The notes under the pieces were generated by a model. It saw nothing but the letters and a program-made list of their open reading frames with translations, was not told the DNA's origin and ran no database searches. Of a stretch of DNA of 64,000 nt, positions 7,691 to 15,818 are shown piece after piece (position 1 is the first letter of the stretch; the number at the start of each line of letters is the position of its first letter). The position numbers and the translations under genes were made by a program. The stretch is from Bradyrhizobium sp. B124. Its GTDB lineage: Bacteria; Pseudomonadota; Alphaproteobacteria; Rhizobiales; Xanthobacteraceae. Location of the stretch: contig NZ_CP152413.1 in NCBI RefSeq assembly GCF_038967635.1, forward strand, positions 2,604,001 through 2,668,000, in the 5' to 3' direction.

Positions 7691-8365
7691 AGGACCGGAG
7701 ACCCTCTCGAGAAATCGCACGGGAGGCGCCCCCTCGCTGAAAGCCTTGCCTGATGACGGGGACGCGATCGCCGGCGTCCGCCAATCCGCACTGTCCGCGC
7801 CGTTGTCAGTCAGAGCGGCGATCCGTCCCAGAAATCCCCCACTCGCACCCGACCGCGTAGCCGCACCGTCCGCGGACGTCTCCGGATATCCATACTCACG
7901 CGGCGAACGGAATCTCGCGGCGGCGCCGGAATCGCCGGGCGGCGCAACTGGACGTGATCCGGCGTCGGGATAGTCATACTCCCAAACATTGCTTCTGCTT
8001 GGGATTCCGGCAGCCACCGCGCTATCGCGGATAAGAGGTCTCTTCCAAGGCTGCGAGTAATCGTCGGACAGTTCGTAGGGCCCAAATCCGTACGTCACAC
8101 CGGCGCCAGGCGTCCCGAAGCCAACACCGTTGGCGCCTCCGCTTGTCCCGACATTTGCGCGAACCGGTCCGAATCCGATGCTGCCTGATGCCGACGGCCC
8201 AGTCAGCAATCCTTCAAGGTCTGGCGTATATCCCGCAGACAGGCCCCAGCGAGGTGTGCCCGCATACACCTGGGGATAGAGTCTGCCGTGATTGTCGATG
8301 TAGAAGCCGCCTCCAATACCCCATAGCCCCCCAAAGGTGCCTCCGCCATACGTTCCTGCTGTCAT
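7679..8365 (-). CDS. Gly-rich cargo protein, effector-like
   Basis: The 228 residues start with a glycine/aromatic-rich domain (~1-115): GGGTFGGLWGIGGG, IDNHGRLYPQVYAGTPRWG and GFGTPGAGVTYGFGPYELSD. This repetitive beta-type pattern resembles a domain I have seen at the ends of large secreted and Rhs-like proteins, but I cannot name it. The second half is low-complexity and Ser/Pro-rich. A good AAAGGA site precedes ATG 8365, 3 bp after the membrane-protein gene. The natural C-terminus appears to be in another frame (7582-7690). Function unknown. Confidence 0.6.
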   Translation of the reverse strand: MTAGTYGGGTFGGLWGIGGGFYIDNHGRLYPQVYAGTPRWGLSAGYTPDLEGLLTGPSASGSIGFGPVRANVGTSGGANGVGFGTPGAGVTYGFGPYELSDDYSQPWKRPLIRDSAVAAGIPSRSNVWEYDYPDAGSRPVAPPGDSGAAARFRSPREYGYPETSADGAATRSGASGGFLGRIAALTDNGADSADWRTPAIASPSSGKAFSEGAPPVRFLERVSGPPWR

Positions 8366-8368
8366 CGG

Positions 8369-8743
8369 TTATCCTTTCCCTACTTCATTGACCGCCAGCG
8401 CGCAGTTCTTTCGATAGGTGTTCCGGGACTTGAATGTCTGGTAGGTGGACCAGAAGAATCCGACCAGCACGAAGCAGCCGAACGCCACATTCCCGGCCGC
8501 GAAGAATCCAAGCGATCCGCTCAAGACAGCGGCGCACCAGCCGTACAAGGTCTTCATGTACTCGGCTTGCAGCGGCAACGACGTCGAAGGCGCGAGCGCA
8601 TAGGTGTGAAGCGCGTATCGCGACATGTCGTAGTCCTGGAACTGTGGAGGAAACGAATTGACAAGCTCGCGACGAATGACCTCGGACTTGACGGCCGACC
8701 ATATTGCGACAATCACGGCGACGGCAAAGAAGGCGACAGACAT
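8369..8743 (-). CDS. Membrane protein paired with the Gly-rich protein
   Basis: From ATG 8743 (preceded by GGGGAA) the product is 124 residues: one N-terminal membrane segment (3-20), a soluble loop with SFPPQFQDYDMSRYALHTY, then two adjacent hydrophobic segments (~65-105) and a basic tail. It lies 3 bp upstream of the Gly-rich gene, so they share a transcript. No family is recognised. It may be the immunity or export partner of the Gly-rich protein; that is inference from position. Confidence 0.6.
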   Translation of the reverse strand: MSVAFFAVAVIVAIWSAVKSEVIRRELVNSFPPQFQDYDMSRYALHTYALAPSTSLPLQAEYMKTLYGWCAAVLSGSLGFFAAGNVAFGCFVLVGFFWSTYQTFKSRNTYRKNCALAVNEVGKG

Positions 8744-8822
8744 GGCAATTCCCCGAACATTTCGACGACAGTCGAGACTATGCACCGAACTCCGTGCGCT
8801 TCGCCATCCCGCCTGGAAGCCG

Positions 8823-9079
8823 TCAGCGGTCCGAGGGGTAGTTGTCGCGCAAGTAATCGAGCATCAGACGGTACAAGCCACCGGGGCGCGGTGATGATGC
8901 CGCTGGGGCCCTCCATGGTGGGACCGGTGCAGCCGATGTTCGCCAATCACCCATACCGTCCCCAAGCGGATCTTGCTGGCTCCGACTGAGATCCAGCAGA
9001 GCCGACGATGCGGGAGAGCGACGGTCCAGGACAACAAAAATCCATCTGGCCAGCGCACCTTTTTATCAGATTGAGTCAC
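8823..9079 (-). pseudogene. Frameshifted small cargo gene
   Basis: A GTG start at 9079 has an AGGAG site 7 bases upstream and reads MTQSDKK, then loses its frame at an AAAAA run near 9064. One extra A would join it to a frame open to 8823: GALARWIFVVLDRRSPASSA, then DWRTSAAPVPPW and GLYRLMLDYLRDNYPSDR. The tail resembles that of the Gly-rich gene. A homopolymer deletion or a sequencing slip is the simplest reading. Function unknown. Confidence 0.5.
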
Positions 9080-9195
9080 TTAATTTCTCCTCAGATAGCA
9101 GTCTTCGCGCGGATACCCTAAGATGTACCGGGGGTTGACCCAGCAAAGCGATCGGGCGCGGCGCCGATGGCCACGACGAACCCAAGAGATGGTGA

Positions 9196-9516
9196 ATGAC
9201 TTATCTCGCAGGCAGCCTTGTCGCACTTTGGTTTTGCGGGCTGCTCTTCTTTGCCGGACGCAGTCTAAATCTCACTCGCCGAGTGATGAACAACCTCGCG
9301 CCGGGAGAGTCCTATTGGGGAAGCGGAGACGTCAAATCGATCACCCCTTTGGGCGGCGAGTTCAGAATTTAGGCCACGGCGATTGACCCGGCCCGGCTTA
9401 CCGAGCTCGGCAAGGTCTACTACCGGCAAGCGCGCCAGAACGATCGCATGATGATCGGATGAGGCATCGGCGGCTTCATTTTGGTTGCAGGCTTCCTCGC
9501 ATATCTCAAGATGTGA
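9196..9516 (+). pseudogene. Small membrane-protein gene with two in-frame stops
   Basis: From ATG 9196 the frame reads MTYLAGSLVALWFCGLLFFA (a membrane segment), a loop ending GGEFRI, a TAG, then ATAIDPARLTELGKVYYRQA, a TGA after RMMIG, and a final membrane segment GIGGFILVAGFLAYLKM before TGA 9514-9516. The TAG fits a mutated CAG and the TGA a mutated TGG. The hydrophobic segments on both sides show that this was one 106-residue two-helix protein. It is on the strand opposite to its neighbours. Confidence 0.65.
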
Positions 9517-9547
9517 GGCGCCTCGCACCGAAACCCCGCCGGCGCTG

Positions 9548-10120
9548 TCAGCTCGTCGCCTCCGTCCCCGCCTCGCCAGTCGCACCATGCACAGTGTGCT
9601 CGACGATCTTCATCGCACCGTCCGACTCCATCACGGCCTGCGCCAGCAACGCAAACTGATCGTCAGTGAGATCGTAATAGGTGTCCCGGCTAACCTCCTC
9701 ACTTTCCTCCCACCACACCTTGACGATGCCGACCTTCGACAGCAGCGCGTCCTTGATGAAGGAATAGAGCGTCATGAAGCCCGGATTCTGCTGCATGAAG
9801 ACATGATTGACGTAGTCAGTCTCCTGCTGCGCAGCGGCCTCGTCTTCGGGGCCGACCGGTTCGAAACGCACGACCTCGTCGGAGCCAGCGAAGATATCCA
9901 TCAGCGAGGGCATCAGCCCCTCGATGGTATCGGCGACGTCTGTCGAGACCGCGCGCGAGCGGCCGTCCTGTGCCGGCATGTCCTTGCGCATGTCACCGAG
10001 ATAGTAGTCCATCGCATCCGCCCGCTCCTCGGCGAGCCGCGCTGTCGATAGCGCCGCCAGCGCGTCGGCCCTTTCGGAGGCGAGCATCGCCTTGAGATCG
10101 GACGTCGACATTTTTGCCAT
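9548..10120 (-). CDS. Phage portal protein, N-terminal fragment
   Basis: From ATG 10120 (GAGGA upstream) the 190 residues fit the start of P22-type portals: a helical lead (MSTSDLKAMLASERADAL), then YYLGDMRKDMPAQDGRSRAV, TDVADTIEGLMPSLMDIFAG, SDEVVRFEPVGPEDE and DYVNHVFMQQNPGF. It ends in a loop (EHTVHGATGEAGTEATS) and TGA. The rest of the portal is at 5851-7521, and together they give a normal ~745-residue portal. An insertion between residues ~190 and ~210 has split the gene. Confidence 0.8.
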   Translation of the reverse strand: MAKMSTSDLKAMLASERADALAALSTARLAEERADAMDYYLGDMRKDMPAQDGRSRAVSTDVADTIEGLMPSLMDIFAGSDEVVRFEPVGPEDEAAAQQETDYVNHVFMQQNPGFMTLYSFIKDALLSKVGIVKVWWEESEEVSRDTYYDLTDDQFALLAQAVMESDGAMKIVEHTVHGATGEAGTEATS

Positions 10121-10186
10121 TGCTGAATCCTCTGGTTTATGGGCGCGATCGTGAAGCCGGTTCGCTGGCGGGCAAGCGCCCACGCA

Positions 10187-10322
10187 TCACGCCCAGCCCT
10201 GGTCGCGATATCTGATCCCCCGGTTGAAACTCCCTGCGCAGCCCGGCGCCTCGTGGCAGGGCGCAATCAGGCCGTTCGCACCGGCGGCGCGGCTTGACCA
10301 GCCATGCTCCGGGCCAACATCG
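10187..10322 (-). pseudogene. Duplicated 3' end of terminase large-subunit gene
   Basis: In frame, the stretch reads VGPEHGWSSRAAGANGLIAP, then CHEAPGCAGSFNRGIRYRDQ and GWA stop. The intact terminase (12318-13649) ends LGPEHDWSSHAADALGLMAI, CYEAPGRVGGFNRVIKYREQ, GWV. About 40 codons are thus present twice, more diverged than the portal repeat. The copy sits immediately upstream of the portal start, the normal place for a terminase end, which means the M23 cassette was inserted together with a new terminase tail. Confidence 0.8.
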
Positions 10323-10324
10323 AG

Positions 10325-11254
10325 CTACTGTGTTCTCTTCCAGTTGGGCGACCGTAACCTGCCACCAGCCCATTCGTCCGGGGCACCAGCCTCGTTCGCA
10401 AAGCCCCGGATCGATGTCGGAAACGGATAATTCGTCGTGGGATTGCCAAGGACGATCCCAGACTGCGAGTAGACGTTCGGTGATATCGCCTGATAGGGAC
10501 CACGCGGTGCGACTGCCGGTCCCGAAGACGTCCAATTCCCGAAGCGGCTTTCGAACGAGGCGGGTTGATCGTCGGGTAGCTCGTTGGGCATGGTGGCCGG
10601 TCTCGCCATTCGGTCGGAGAGGATCGCCGCGGTCTGCGGTGATACCCGCACCAGGCGACGAACATCCTCGTTGTCGTCGGGGTCGGCGCCCGGGGCATCG
10701 CGACCTTGTGCGGCAGCCGCAGCGGATCTGCTGGTCTCTCGCAGATAACGCCGGTAGTCGTCGACGTGAGCTGGTGGTGCCGGGTTGGGGTCAAACGGCC
10801 CTTGTTGATCCCAGAAAGCGCTCGGGTCGATCACCCGCCCCGCGGGATCTCTAAGTTGGTAATGGACGTGATTTGCCTTTTTGGGATCACTTGATGCGCC
10901 TGTATTGCCCATCGTCCCAATAAATTGGCCTGCGGCGACGGGATCGCCAACAGAGACATGCTGTGAATGGCTATGGAGAATTTCGTGAGAGAAGCCATCT
11001 GCATCTCGGATGGCTATCGTTCCGTACCGACCTCCGCCTGCCTGCGTAACGACACCCGCCACCGGTGAACGCAATGCCGGGTTGATTAGATTGAGGCCAA
11101 GTTGCCCCGGGATGTTGTAGTTAAAATCAACGCCTCTGTGCGGGTTCGTTGAGCCCAGTGGCCGGTTCGTTACCTCGCCATACCGGCTAGTGACATGAGA
11201 ATCGATCCCAACCAGTGGAGGCAATATTCTTCGCATCGTATCTTGCCATGACAT
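10325..11254 (-). CDS. M23 family peptidase, candidate peptidoglycan hydrolase
   Basis: The 309 residues have the LytM/M23 metallopeptidase fold in the N-terminal half. Zinc ligands H39 and D43 lie in NPHRGVDFNY, H94 in LHSHSQH and H131 in NHVHYQLRDP. There is no signal peptide. The C-terminal ~150 residues are disordered and Pro/Ser-rich, with no binding domain seen. It would cleave peptide cross-links in the cell wall. It stands between the terminase end and the duplicated terminase tail, with a divergent periplasmic protein next to it. It could be a phage lysin or an effector; lack of a holin favours cargo. Confidence 0.8.
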   Translation of the reverse strand: MSWQDTMRRILPPLVGIDSHVTSRYGEVTNRPLGSTNPHRGVDFNYNIPGQLGLNLINPALRSPVAGVVTQAGGGRYGTIAIRDADGFSHEILHSHSQHVSVGDPVAAGQFIGTMGNTGASSDPKKANHVHYQLRDPAGRVIDPSAFWDQQGPFDPNPAPPAHVDDYRRYLRETSRSAAAAAQGRDAPGADPDDNEDVRRLVRVSPQTAAILSDRMARPATMPNELPDDQPASFESRFGNWTSSGPAVAPRGPYQAISPNVYSQSGIVLGNPTTNYPFPTSIRGFANEAGAPDEWAGGRLRSPNWKRTQ

Positions 11255-11349
11255 ATCCGAACTCCATAATCGGTCATTCTATTGATCAACCTTGAATTGA
11301 TCAGGTATCTTCAGTTCAACAACTCTTCGATGTTGACGGAGCAGGCGCC
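11255..11349. promoter_or_regulatory. Divergent intergenic region of the M23 cassette
   Basis: These 95 bp separate divergent starts (M23 at 11254, periplasmic protein at 11350). The stretch is A/T-rich (ATTGATCAACCTTGAATTGA) with TTGATCAA as a short palindrome at about 11284-11291. It probably holds both promoters; no exact elements are assigned. Confidence 0.35.
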
Positions 11350-12261
11350 GTGAGAGAGACACTCGGACTAGATGTAAAATCGATGTTTGGTCAGCGCGTG
11401 ACATACGCCGTTTTGGCGCTCACCTGCGTTGCCGGCCAAATCACAGAAGCCTCGGCGCAGAACAAGATCAACTCGGCCGTTGAAAAGTGGCGTCCGGCGG
11501 ATGGCCTTTACGCCAGTCCCGGCAAGGATTTCGAGGCGCAATGTTTGGAGTACGGCGACTTCATTATCGAGCTTTCGCGAAATTCAGTCGGCGGAAACGA
11601 ATGGGGCTGCAAGATCAGAACGGTTTCCGACATAGCCGATGGTACCGTCAGACTTGACATGAGCTGCAACGATTACAATCTCGCAGAAACTCTCGGCTCG
11701 CGGGGCCGCAAGGCTGAGGACCGGCGATTCCAAGAAACCATGCTGGTCAGGCGGATTGACGAGAAGGCGATCTCGGTCCGGAAAACACTCGATGGAAAGT
11801 TCAAAGGAGCGGCCTGGAGGGCCGACTATTGCCCCGCGAATGCTCAGCGCCTATACGCCGACAACAAGGCGCAAGAGGAACGGAAGGCCGCAGAGCAAAA
11901 AGCGATGCAACATCCTTGGCGACCGAAGCCTGGCGTCTACGCGACCCCTGGCAATGATTTCAGCGAGCGTTGTCTGCAGTCAGGAAACACCATTATCGAT
12001 CTCGATCAGCGATCAATTGCCAGCGGCACCGACAAGTGCGGCGTGACCTCCATCCGAGATAATCTGGACAACATCCAGGTTTTCGTCGCCTGCAACACGC
12101 CACCGAATCCAGAAACCGTGATCTTGAAATGGATCGACGACAAGACCCTGCTCCTGCAGAAAAGCGTGAACAGGGAATTCAGGGACGATGGCGGTCCACT
12201 TGCTTACTGCCAGGAAGCCGCGCAGCACATGTACGCCGCGACTTCAAAACGCCGCAAGTAG
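11350..12261 (+). CDS. Periplasmic two-repeat protein, candidate M23 immunity
   Basis: The 303 residues from GTG 11350 (GGAG upstream) begin with a lead; ATG 11383 gives a cleaner signal peptide ending EASAQ. Two homologous domains follow: ~48-170 starts KWRPADGLYASPGKDF and ~190-295 starts PWRPKPGVYATPGNDF. Each has paired cysteines (C-x(33-40)-C), which suits an oxidising periplasm. A charged linker joins them. The family is unknown. It is divergent from the M23 peptidase and would be in the right compartment to block it. That role is inferred. Confidence 0.65.
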   Translation: MRETLGLDVKSMFGQRVTYAVLALTCVAGQITEASAQNKINSAVEKWRPADGLYASPGKDFEAQCLEYGDFIIELSRNSVGGNEWGCKIRTVSDIADGTVRLDMSCNDYNLAETLGSRGRKAEDRRFQETMLVRRIDEKAISVRKTLDGKFKGAAWRADYCPANAQRLYADNKAQEERKAAEQKAMQHPWRPKPGVYATPGNDFSERCLQSGNTIIDLDQRSIASGTDKCGVTSIRDNLDNIQVFVACNTPPNPETVILKWIDDKTLLLQKSVNREFRDDGGPLAYCQEAAQHMYAATSKRRK

Positions 12262-12317
12262 CTTACCTTGGTATCCGACCAGTCTCATTCGTCAGACACC
12301 TTTAGACAATTACTGAC

Positions 12318-13649
12318 TTATACCCACCCCTGCTCCCGGTACTTGATCACTCGATTGAAGCCCCCCACCCTGCCTGGCGCCTCATAGCAAATCGCCATCA
12401 AGCCGAGTGCGTCGGCGGCGTGGCTTGACCAGTCGTGCTCCGGGCCGAGCCCGACATTGCGCACCTCGTCCTTGCGCTCGTGGTAGAAGCCGATCGCATC
12501 GCGGCCGGCTTCCGTGCTCGCTTCGTTCCACCAGATCTGCGGCCCGAGCCGGCGCAGTGCCTCGATCCGCATCATCGCCGCGCCGCGGCCCTGGTTCTTC
12601 ACCGGCGGCTCGACCGTGAAACCGGCATCACGCAGATGGTCCTCGTAGCGCTTGCCGGTGATGTTGTTAGTTGCCATGCCGTCATGCGGCAGATAGAGAA
12701 CCGCGTTCTGATAGCCGCGCGAGCGCAGCCAGTTGACGTGATACGCCAACACCTGGCCGGCGCTCTCATAATAGTCCAGTATCCTGATTTCGCTGCCGGC
12801 CCACTGCACGATCCACATCGTGAAGGCGTCGGCGGTCGCACCGGCGCCGCCGATGTCGATAAAAGCGCGCAGCGGCAACAGCGGATCTGTGGCCACCTTG
12901 CAGATGCGGCCGTCCTTGTGCGCCTGGGTCAGGAGCTCCGCGAAGTACGCGCCTTCGAACGCCTGCACGTACCCTCCTTCCCAGATGTGATTGTAGCGAT
13001 CGGGATAGAGCGAAAGATCAGTGCGCCGCTCTTCGTCGAGCACCGTGGGAAACCACGGATTGTCGCGCCAGTTCGCGTTGACGACGATAGCCCCTGGCGG
13101 CTCGCGCACCCGGAGGAAATCATCGACCGCGTCCGACTTCCGTCGCGGATTCCAGCTCGCCCACAATTCCGAGCCTGGCGCACGGATCGTCGGCCGCAGC
13201 AGCGCGAGACTGTGCGCGCTCAGCGACTGCGCTTCGTCGATCCAGGCGACCTTGAACCCCTCGAGGCTTTTGATCGAGTCCGCCGTATGATCGCGCATAC
13301 CCCGGAAGATCATCACGCCGTCACCGGGCGTCGCAATCCTGTCCGAATAGCTCTTGAACCCTTGACCGACACCGAGCGATGCAATCTTGCTCTCGATCAG
13401 CCGCTTCGATGATTGCGCCAGCGTTCGCTGCGCCTCGCGGATGCAAACCGCCAGCGTGCCGCGCTCGGCCTGACACATCTCGACCAGGAGCTCACCGAAG
13501 AAATGGGACTTTCCCGATCCCCGGCCGCCGAATGCCCCCTTATAGCGCGCCGGCCGAAGCAGCGGCTCGAACACTTTTGCGGTTGGAATTTTCAGGATCG
13601 ACAAGGCTACTCTCGATAGGGCAAATCGGGTCGAACGCCCGCCTGCCAT
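12318..13649 (-). CDS. Phage terminase large subunit (PBSX type)
   Basis: The 443-residue product has a packaging ATPase with Walker A GGRGSGKS at 41-48 and Walker B VAWIDEAQ at ~133-140. Its nuclease domain carries acidic motifs AFIDIGGAG, LPHDGMATN and SSHAADALG. The real start may be TTG 13604 (SILKIPTAKVFEPLL), where family members usually begin; the extra 15 residues look untranslated. It cuts and pumps concatemeric DNA into the head through the portal. The last ~40 codons are duplicated at 10187-10322. The gene appears intact. Confidence 0.9.
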   Translation of the reverse strand: MAGGRSTRFALSRVALSILKIPTAKVFEPLLRPARYKGAFGGRGSGKSHFFGELLVEMCQAERGTLAVCIREAQRTLAQSSKRLIESKIASLGVGQGFKSYSDRIATPGDGVMIFRGMRDHTADSIKSLEGFKVAWIDEAQSLSAHSLALLRPTIRAPGSELWASWNPRRKSDAVDDFLRVREPPGAIVVNANWRDNPWFPTVLDEERRTDLSLYPDRYNHIWEGGYVQAFEGAYFAELLTQAHKDGRICKVATDPLLPLRAFIDIGGAGATADAFTMWIVQWAGSEIRILDYYESAGQVLAYHVNWLRSRGYQNAVLYLPHDGMATNNITGKRYEDHLRDAGFTVEPPVKNQGRGAAMMRIEALRRLGPQIWWNEASTEAGRDAIGFYHERKDEVRNVGLGPEHDWSSHAADALGLMAICYEAPGRVGGFNRVIKYREQGWV

Positions 13650-13720
13650 CTTACGGCGCTCATCGGGCTTGAACTGTCATTGGCGAGGGCGCGCTCCGGT
13701 CAGGCCGGCAAGCCAGTCGG

Positions 13721-14266
13721 TCAGATTGCTATTTCGCCGTGCTGGAGGCTTCCGGAACACCAAACACCGACGGCGGCAAATATCGCATTGGCTGCCCGCT
13801 GAACGGGCTCGACGGTCTCATCGCTGGGTATGAGCGATTTCAGATCAGCCGATCGATGCTTACAAAGCAATCCTGAAAGAACAGACAGTCCCGCCCAATC
13901 GAATATGACGCACGCCAAGACGACCGTACTCCATAAGCCTACGCGGGCAATCCGGCGGATCGCAGCCAGGATCGCGACCAGAACAACGTTCAGCGGCGCA
14001 AATATTGCGACCGCGAAGGTTCCATTGAAGTACGGACAGGAGATTTCTCTTGTGAACGCGAATGCCAACGTCGATAGGGCGAAAACGATAGCCAGTGACA
14101 GGATCGTTCTGGCCTGAGGGCGGAGATGAAGAAAATATGTTGGTAACACGCACCCAATAGAGGCGATTGTAGAAAGGTCGTTGATCAGAGGTGTCAGTCC
14201 GATAACTTGACAGGCATCCATCGATCGTCTCTGCAGAAATCGTAGGCAGCGGCACGCAATTGGCAC
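13721..14266 (-). CDS. Multi-span membrane protein, unknown function
   Basis: The 181 residues (ATG 14221, MDACQVIGL, is the more likely start) have four hydrophobic segments: ~30-48, ~56-72, ~82-103 and ~110-132. A soluble tail follows. No family is recognised. It belongs to a run of membrane and secreted proteins between terminase small and large subunits, where phages normally have no such genes, so it is probably cargo. Confidence 0.5.
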   Translation of the reverse strand: MPIACRCLRFLQRRSMDACQVIGLTPLINDLSTIASIGCVLPTYFLHLRPQARTILSLAIVFALSTLAFAFTREISCPYFNGTFAVAIFAPLNVVLVAILAAIRRIARVGLWSTVVLACVIFDWAGLSVLSGLLCKHRSADLKSLIPSDETVEPVQRAANAIFAAVGVWCSGSLQHGEIAI

Positions 14267-14541
14267 GGACCTGATTTTCCTTCGTCCGGCCAGGCAAGCT
14301 CAAGTCCGCAAGCGCGATAAACTACGCTCACGGACAGATGTAGCAGAGTCTCTCCGAACTTCGCCGGTGATTTGCCGCGCACGATTGTCAGCATTTCCTG
14401 TGCAGAGCTTTTGAAGTCTGCGTTGGGTCAAAAGCCGCAAATGGCTGCCAGATCGGTCAGCGTCCGCCCATCTCCGATGAGCCGACCCTGCAGCGACCAA
14501 GGAGACTTTCGTATATAAGTCAGAAGCGGACATTCGATCAT
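14194..14541 (-). pseudogene. Small gene interrupted by TGA
   Basis: ATG 14541 overlaps the stop of the secreted-protein frame (ATGA). It reads MIECPLLTYIRKSPWSLQGR, LIGDGRTLTDLAAICGF, then TGA, and continues in the same frame as PNADFKSSAQEMLTIVRGKS to a TAA at 14194. The coding-like continuation after the TGA suggests a TGG to TGA mutation. No function is recognised. Confidence 0.45.
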
Positions 14542-15222
14542 TTGACTGGCGCAGCGTTGACGCTCCACGTTCCGTCCGAACCTTGGGTCAACACCACGGG
14601 CTTCTTGTCGGGGCTCCCAAGCTTGATCGTCTTGTCATCGATCCACGCGACGAAGGTCGCTCTTGCAGGTAAGGGAGTCTTGCTTTCTTTCGACTTCCAA
14701 ACTAGACGCTGCTTTTTGCCTCGAACGTCGAGAATCGCAAAGCTTGTTTCGTCCTCGCCGCCTTCCTCGGTGAGCACTAAATTCCCGTCTGGGGAAAATT
14801 GAGGAAACACATTTCCGAAATCGAGCTCGCGACCTGTTCTTCCCTCGATAGCCATGCATTGACCACCGTCCGCTCCATGGTCACAAGCGACGAAAATACG
14901 TGTCGATGGATAGAAGTCGGCAAGGCCGTAACCAAATCCTCCTTCACTCCTTCCGAATCTGTTCTTGTTATCGAATATTTTTGCGACTGCTGTTATCCAT
15001 GCGAAGAACGAGAGTGTTGCCTCGCATTGCGGCCAGCGGCCCCGCCAACGCCACACACCGTGCATTGAATTCCGCTGTAGCGTCGCGTGAAAACGACTCG
15101 TTGCGGGTTTTGGCTCTCGACGCCGGCGCACCTGTTTGTTCAGAAGATTGCTCGGCACTCGCCGGCAAGGGCGCATCGACAAGAACGACGAGACTTGCAA
15201 ACAAGAGAACGAAATTTCGCAT
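14538..15222 (-). pseudogene. Secreted protein gene broken by a frameshift
   Basis: The N-terminal frame starts at ATG 15222 (MRNFVLLFASLVVLVDAPLP then ASAEQ, a clear signal peptide) and ends at 14968. The C-terminal frame, open to 14538, reads FGYGLADFYPSTRIFVACDH, then NVFPQFSPDGNLVLTEEGGE and TFVAWIDDKTIKLGS. The two join around 15000-15030 by a one-base shift. The C-terminal part resembles WD40/TolB-like beta segments (FSPDGNLVL). The intact product would be a periplasmic protein of ~220 residues. Confidence 0.55.
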
Positions 15223-15473
15223 GGCTGCCCCCGCTTTGCAGCGATTTACCACCAACTCATGCCCGGTTCGTTGGATCGCATTTCCAGATCATCGAGCACG
15301 CGGCGGCACTGGCCAAAAGCAGCGCACCAATAACAAGAGCATCGAGACAAGTCCTCCTCGCAACATCAATCCACACTTCATTGAAGTCACCTTACCGACA
15401 TTCACCAACCTAGTGGCTCCGATGCGGGCACGTCATGGTAGAGTGTGAGAAAAAATCCGACCGGTGATTCAGC
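15223..15473. other. Spacer with no firmly supported gene
   Basis: A minus-strand frame from GTG 15376 to TGA 15257 would give a 39-residue peptide with one membrane segment (LVIGALLLASAAACSMIW), but it has no ribosome-binding site. Nothing else is seen. Confidence 0.3.
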
Positions 15474-15776
15474 TCAGTGAACGAAGAACAGAATCACCAT
15501 AAGCCCGGTGCAAGAGGCCAAGAGCCCGATCAAGGTGGCGAAAGTAGCTTCGATTTCCAGGTGGCCGTCTTCGCGATACCGATAGCCGAGCCAGTTGAAT
15601 TTGTGACAATCGAGGAATGAGTCGACGCGGACCTTACCAAATGAGACGATCGGCAAGATCAGCCGAGCCATGGCGTAACCCAATAGCCACCAGATCGATT
15701 CAAAGGTCGAGAGGAGCACTGTGATACTCTCCGCCCGGAGTGCACGAAGACGCCTATCGGCCATGGCCATCGACAT
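15474..15776 (-). CDS. Small membrane protein, unknown function
   Basis: The 100 residues carry a hydrophobic segment near 20-45 (FESIWWLLGYAMARLILPIV), a central soluble part (VDSFLDCHKFNWLGYRYRED) and a C-terminal membrane segment (LLASCTGLMVILFFVH). No homology is recognised. It lies between the terminase genes with other cargo-like membrane proteins. Confidence 0.5.
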   Translation of the reverse strand: MSMAMADRRLRALRAESITVLLSTFESIWWLLGYAMARLILPIVSFGKVRVDSFLDCHKFNWLGYRYREDGHLEIEATFATLIGLLASCTGLMVILFFVH

Positions 15777-15818
15777 CCACCGATATGAGATCAGACGCTA
15801 CCGACGGACCAGGCCGCA

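Noticed and set aside
12435..13412. 325-codon plus-strand frame antisense to the terminase
   Set aside because: It is the shadow of a high-GC gene; composition is Arg/Ala-rich and the minus frame carries all terminase motifs.
15257..15376. 39-residue one-helix ORF from GTG 15376
   Set aside because: No ribosome-binding site and no conserved overlap; kept only as a note in the spacer entry.
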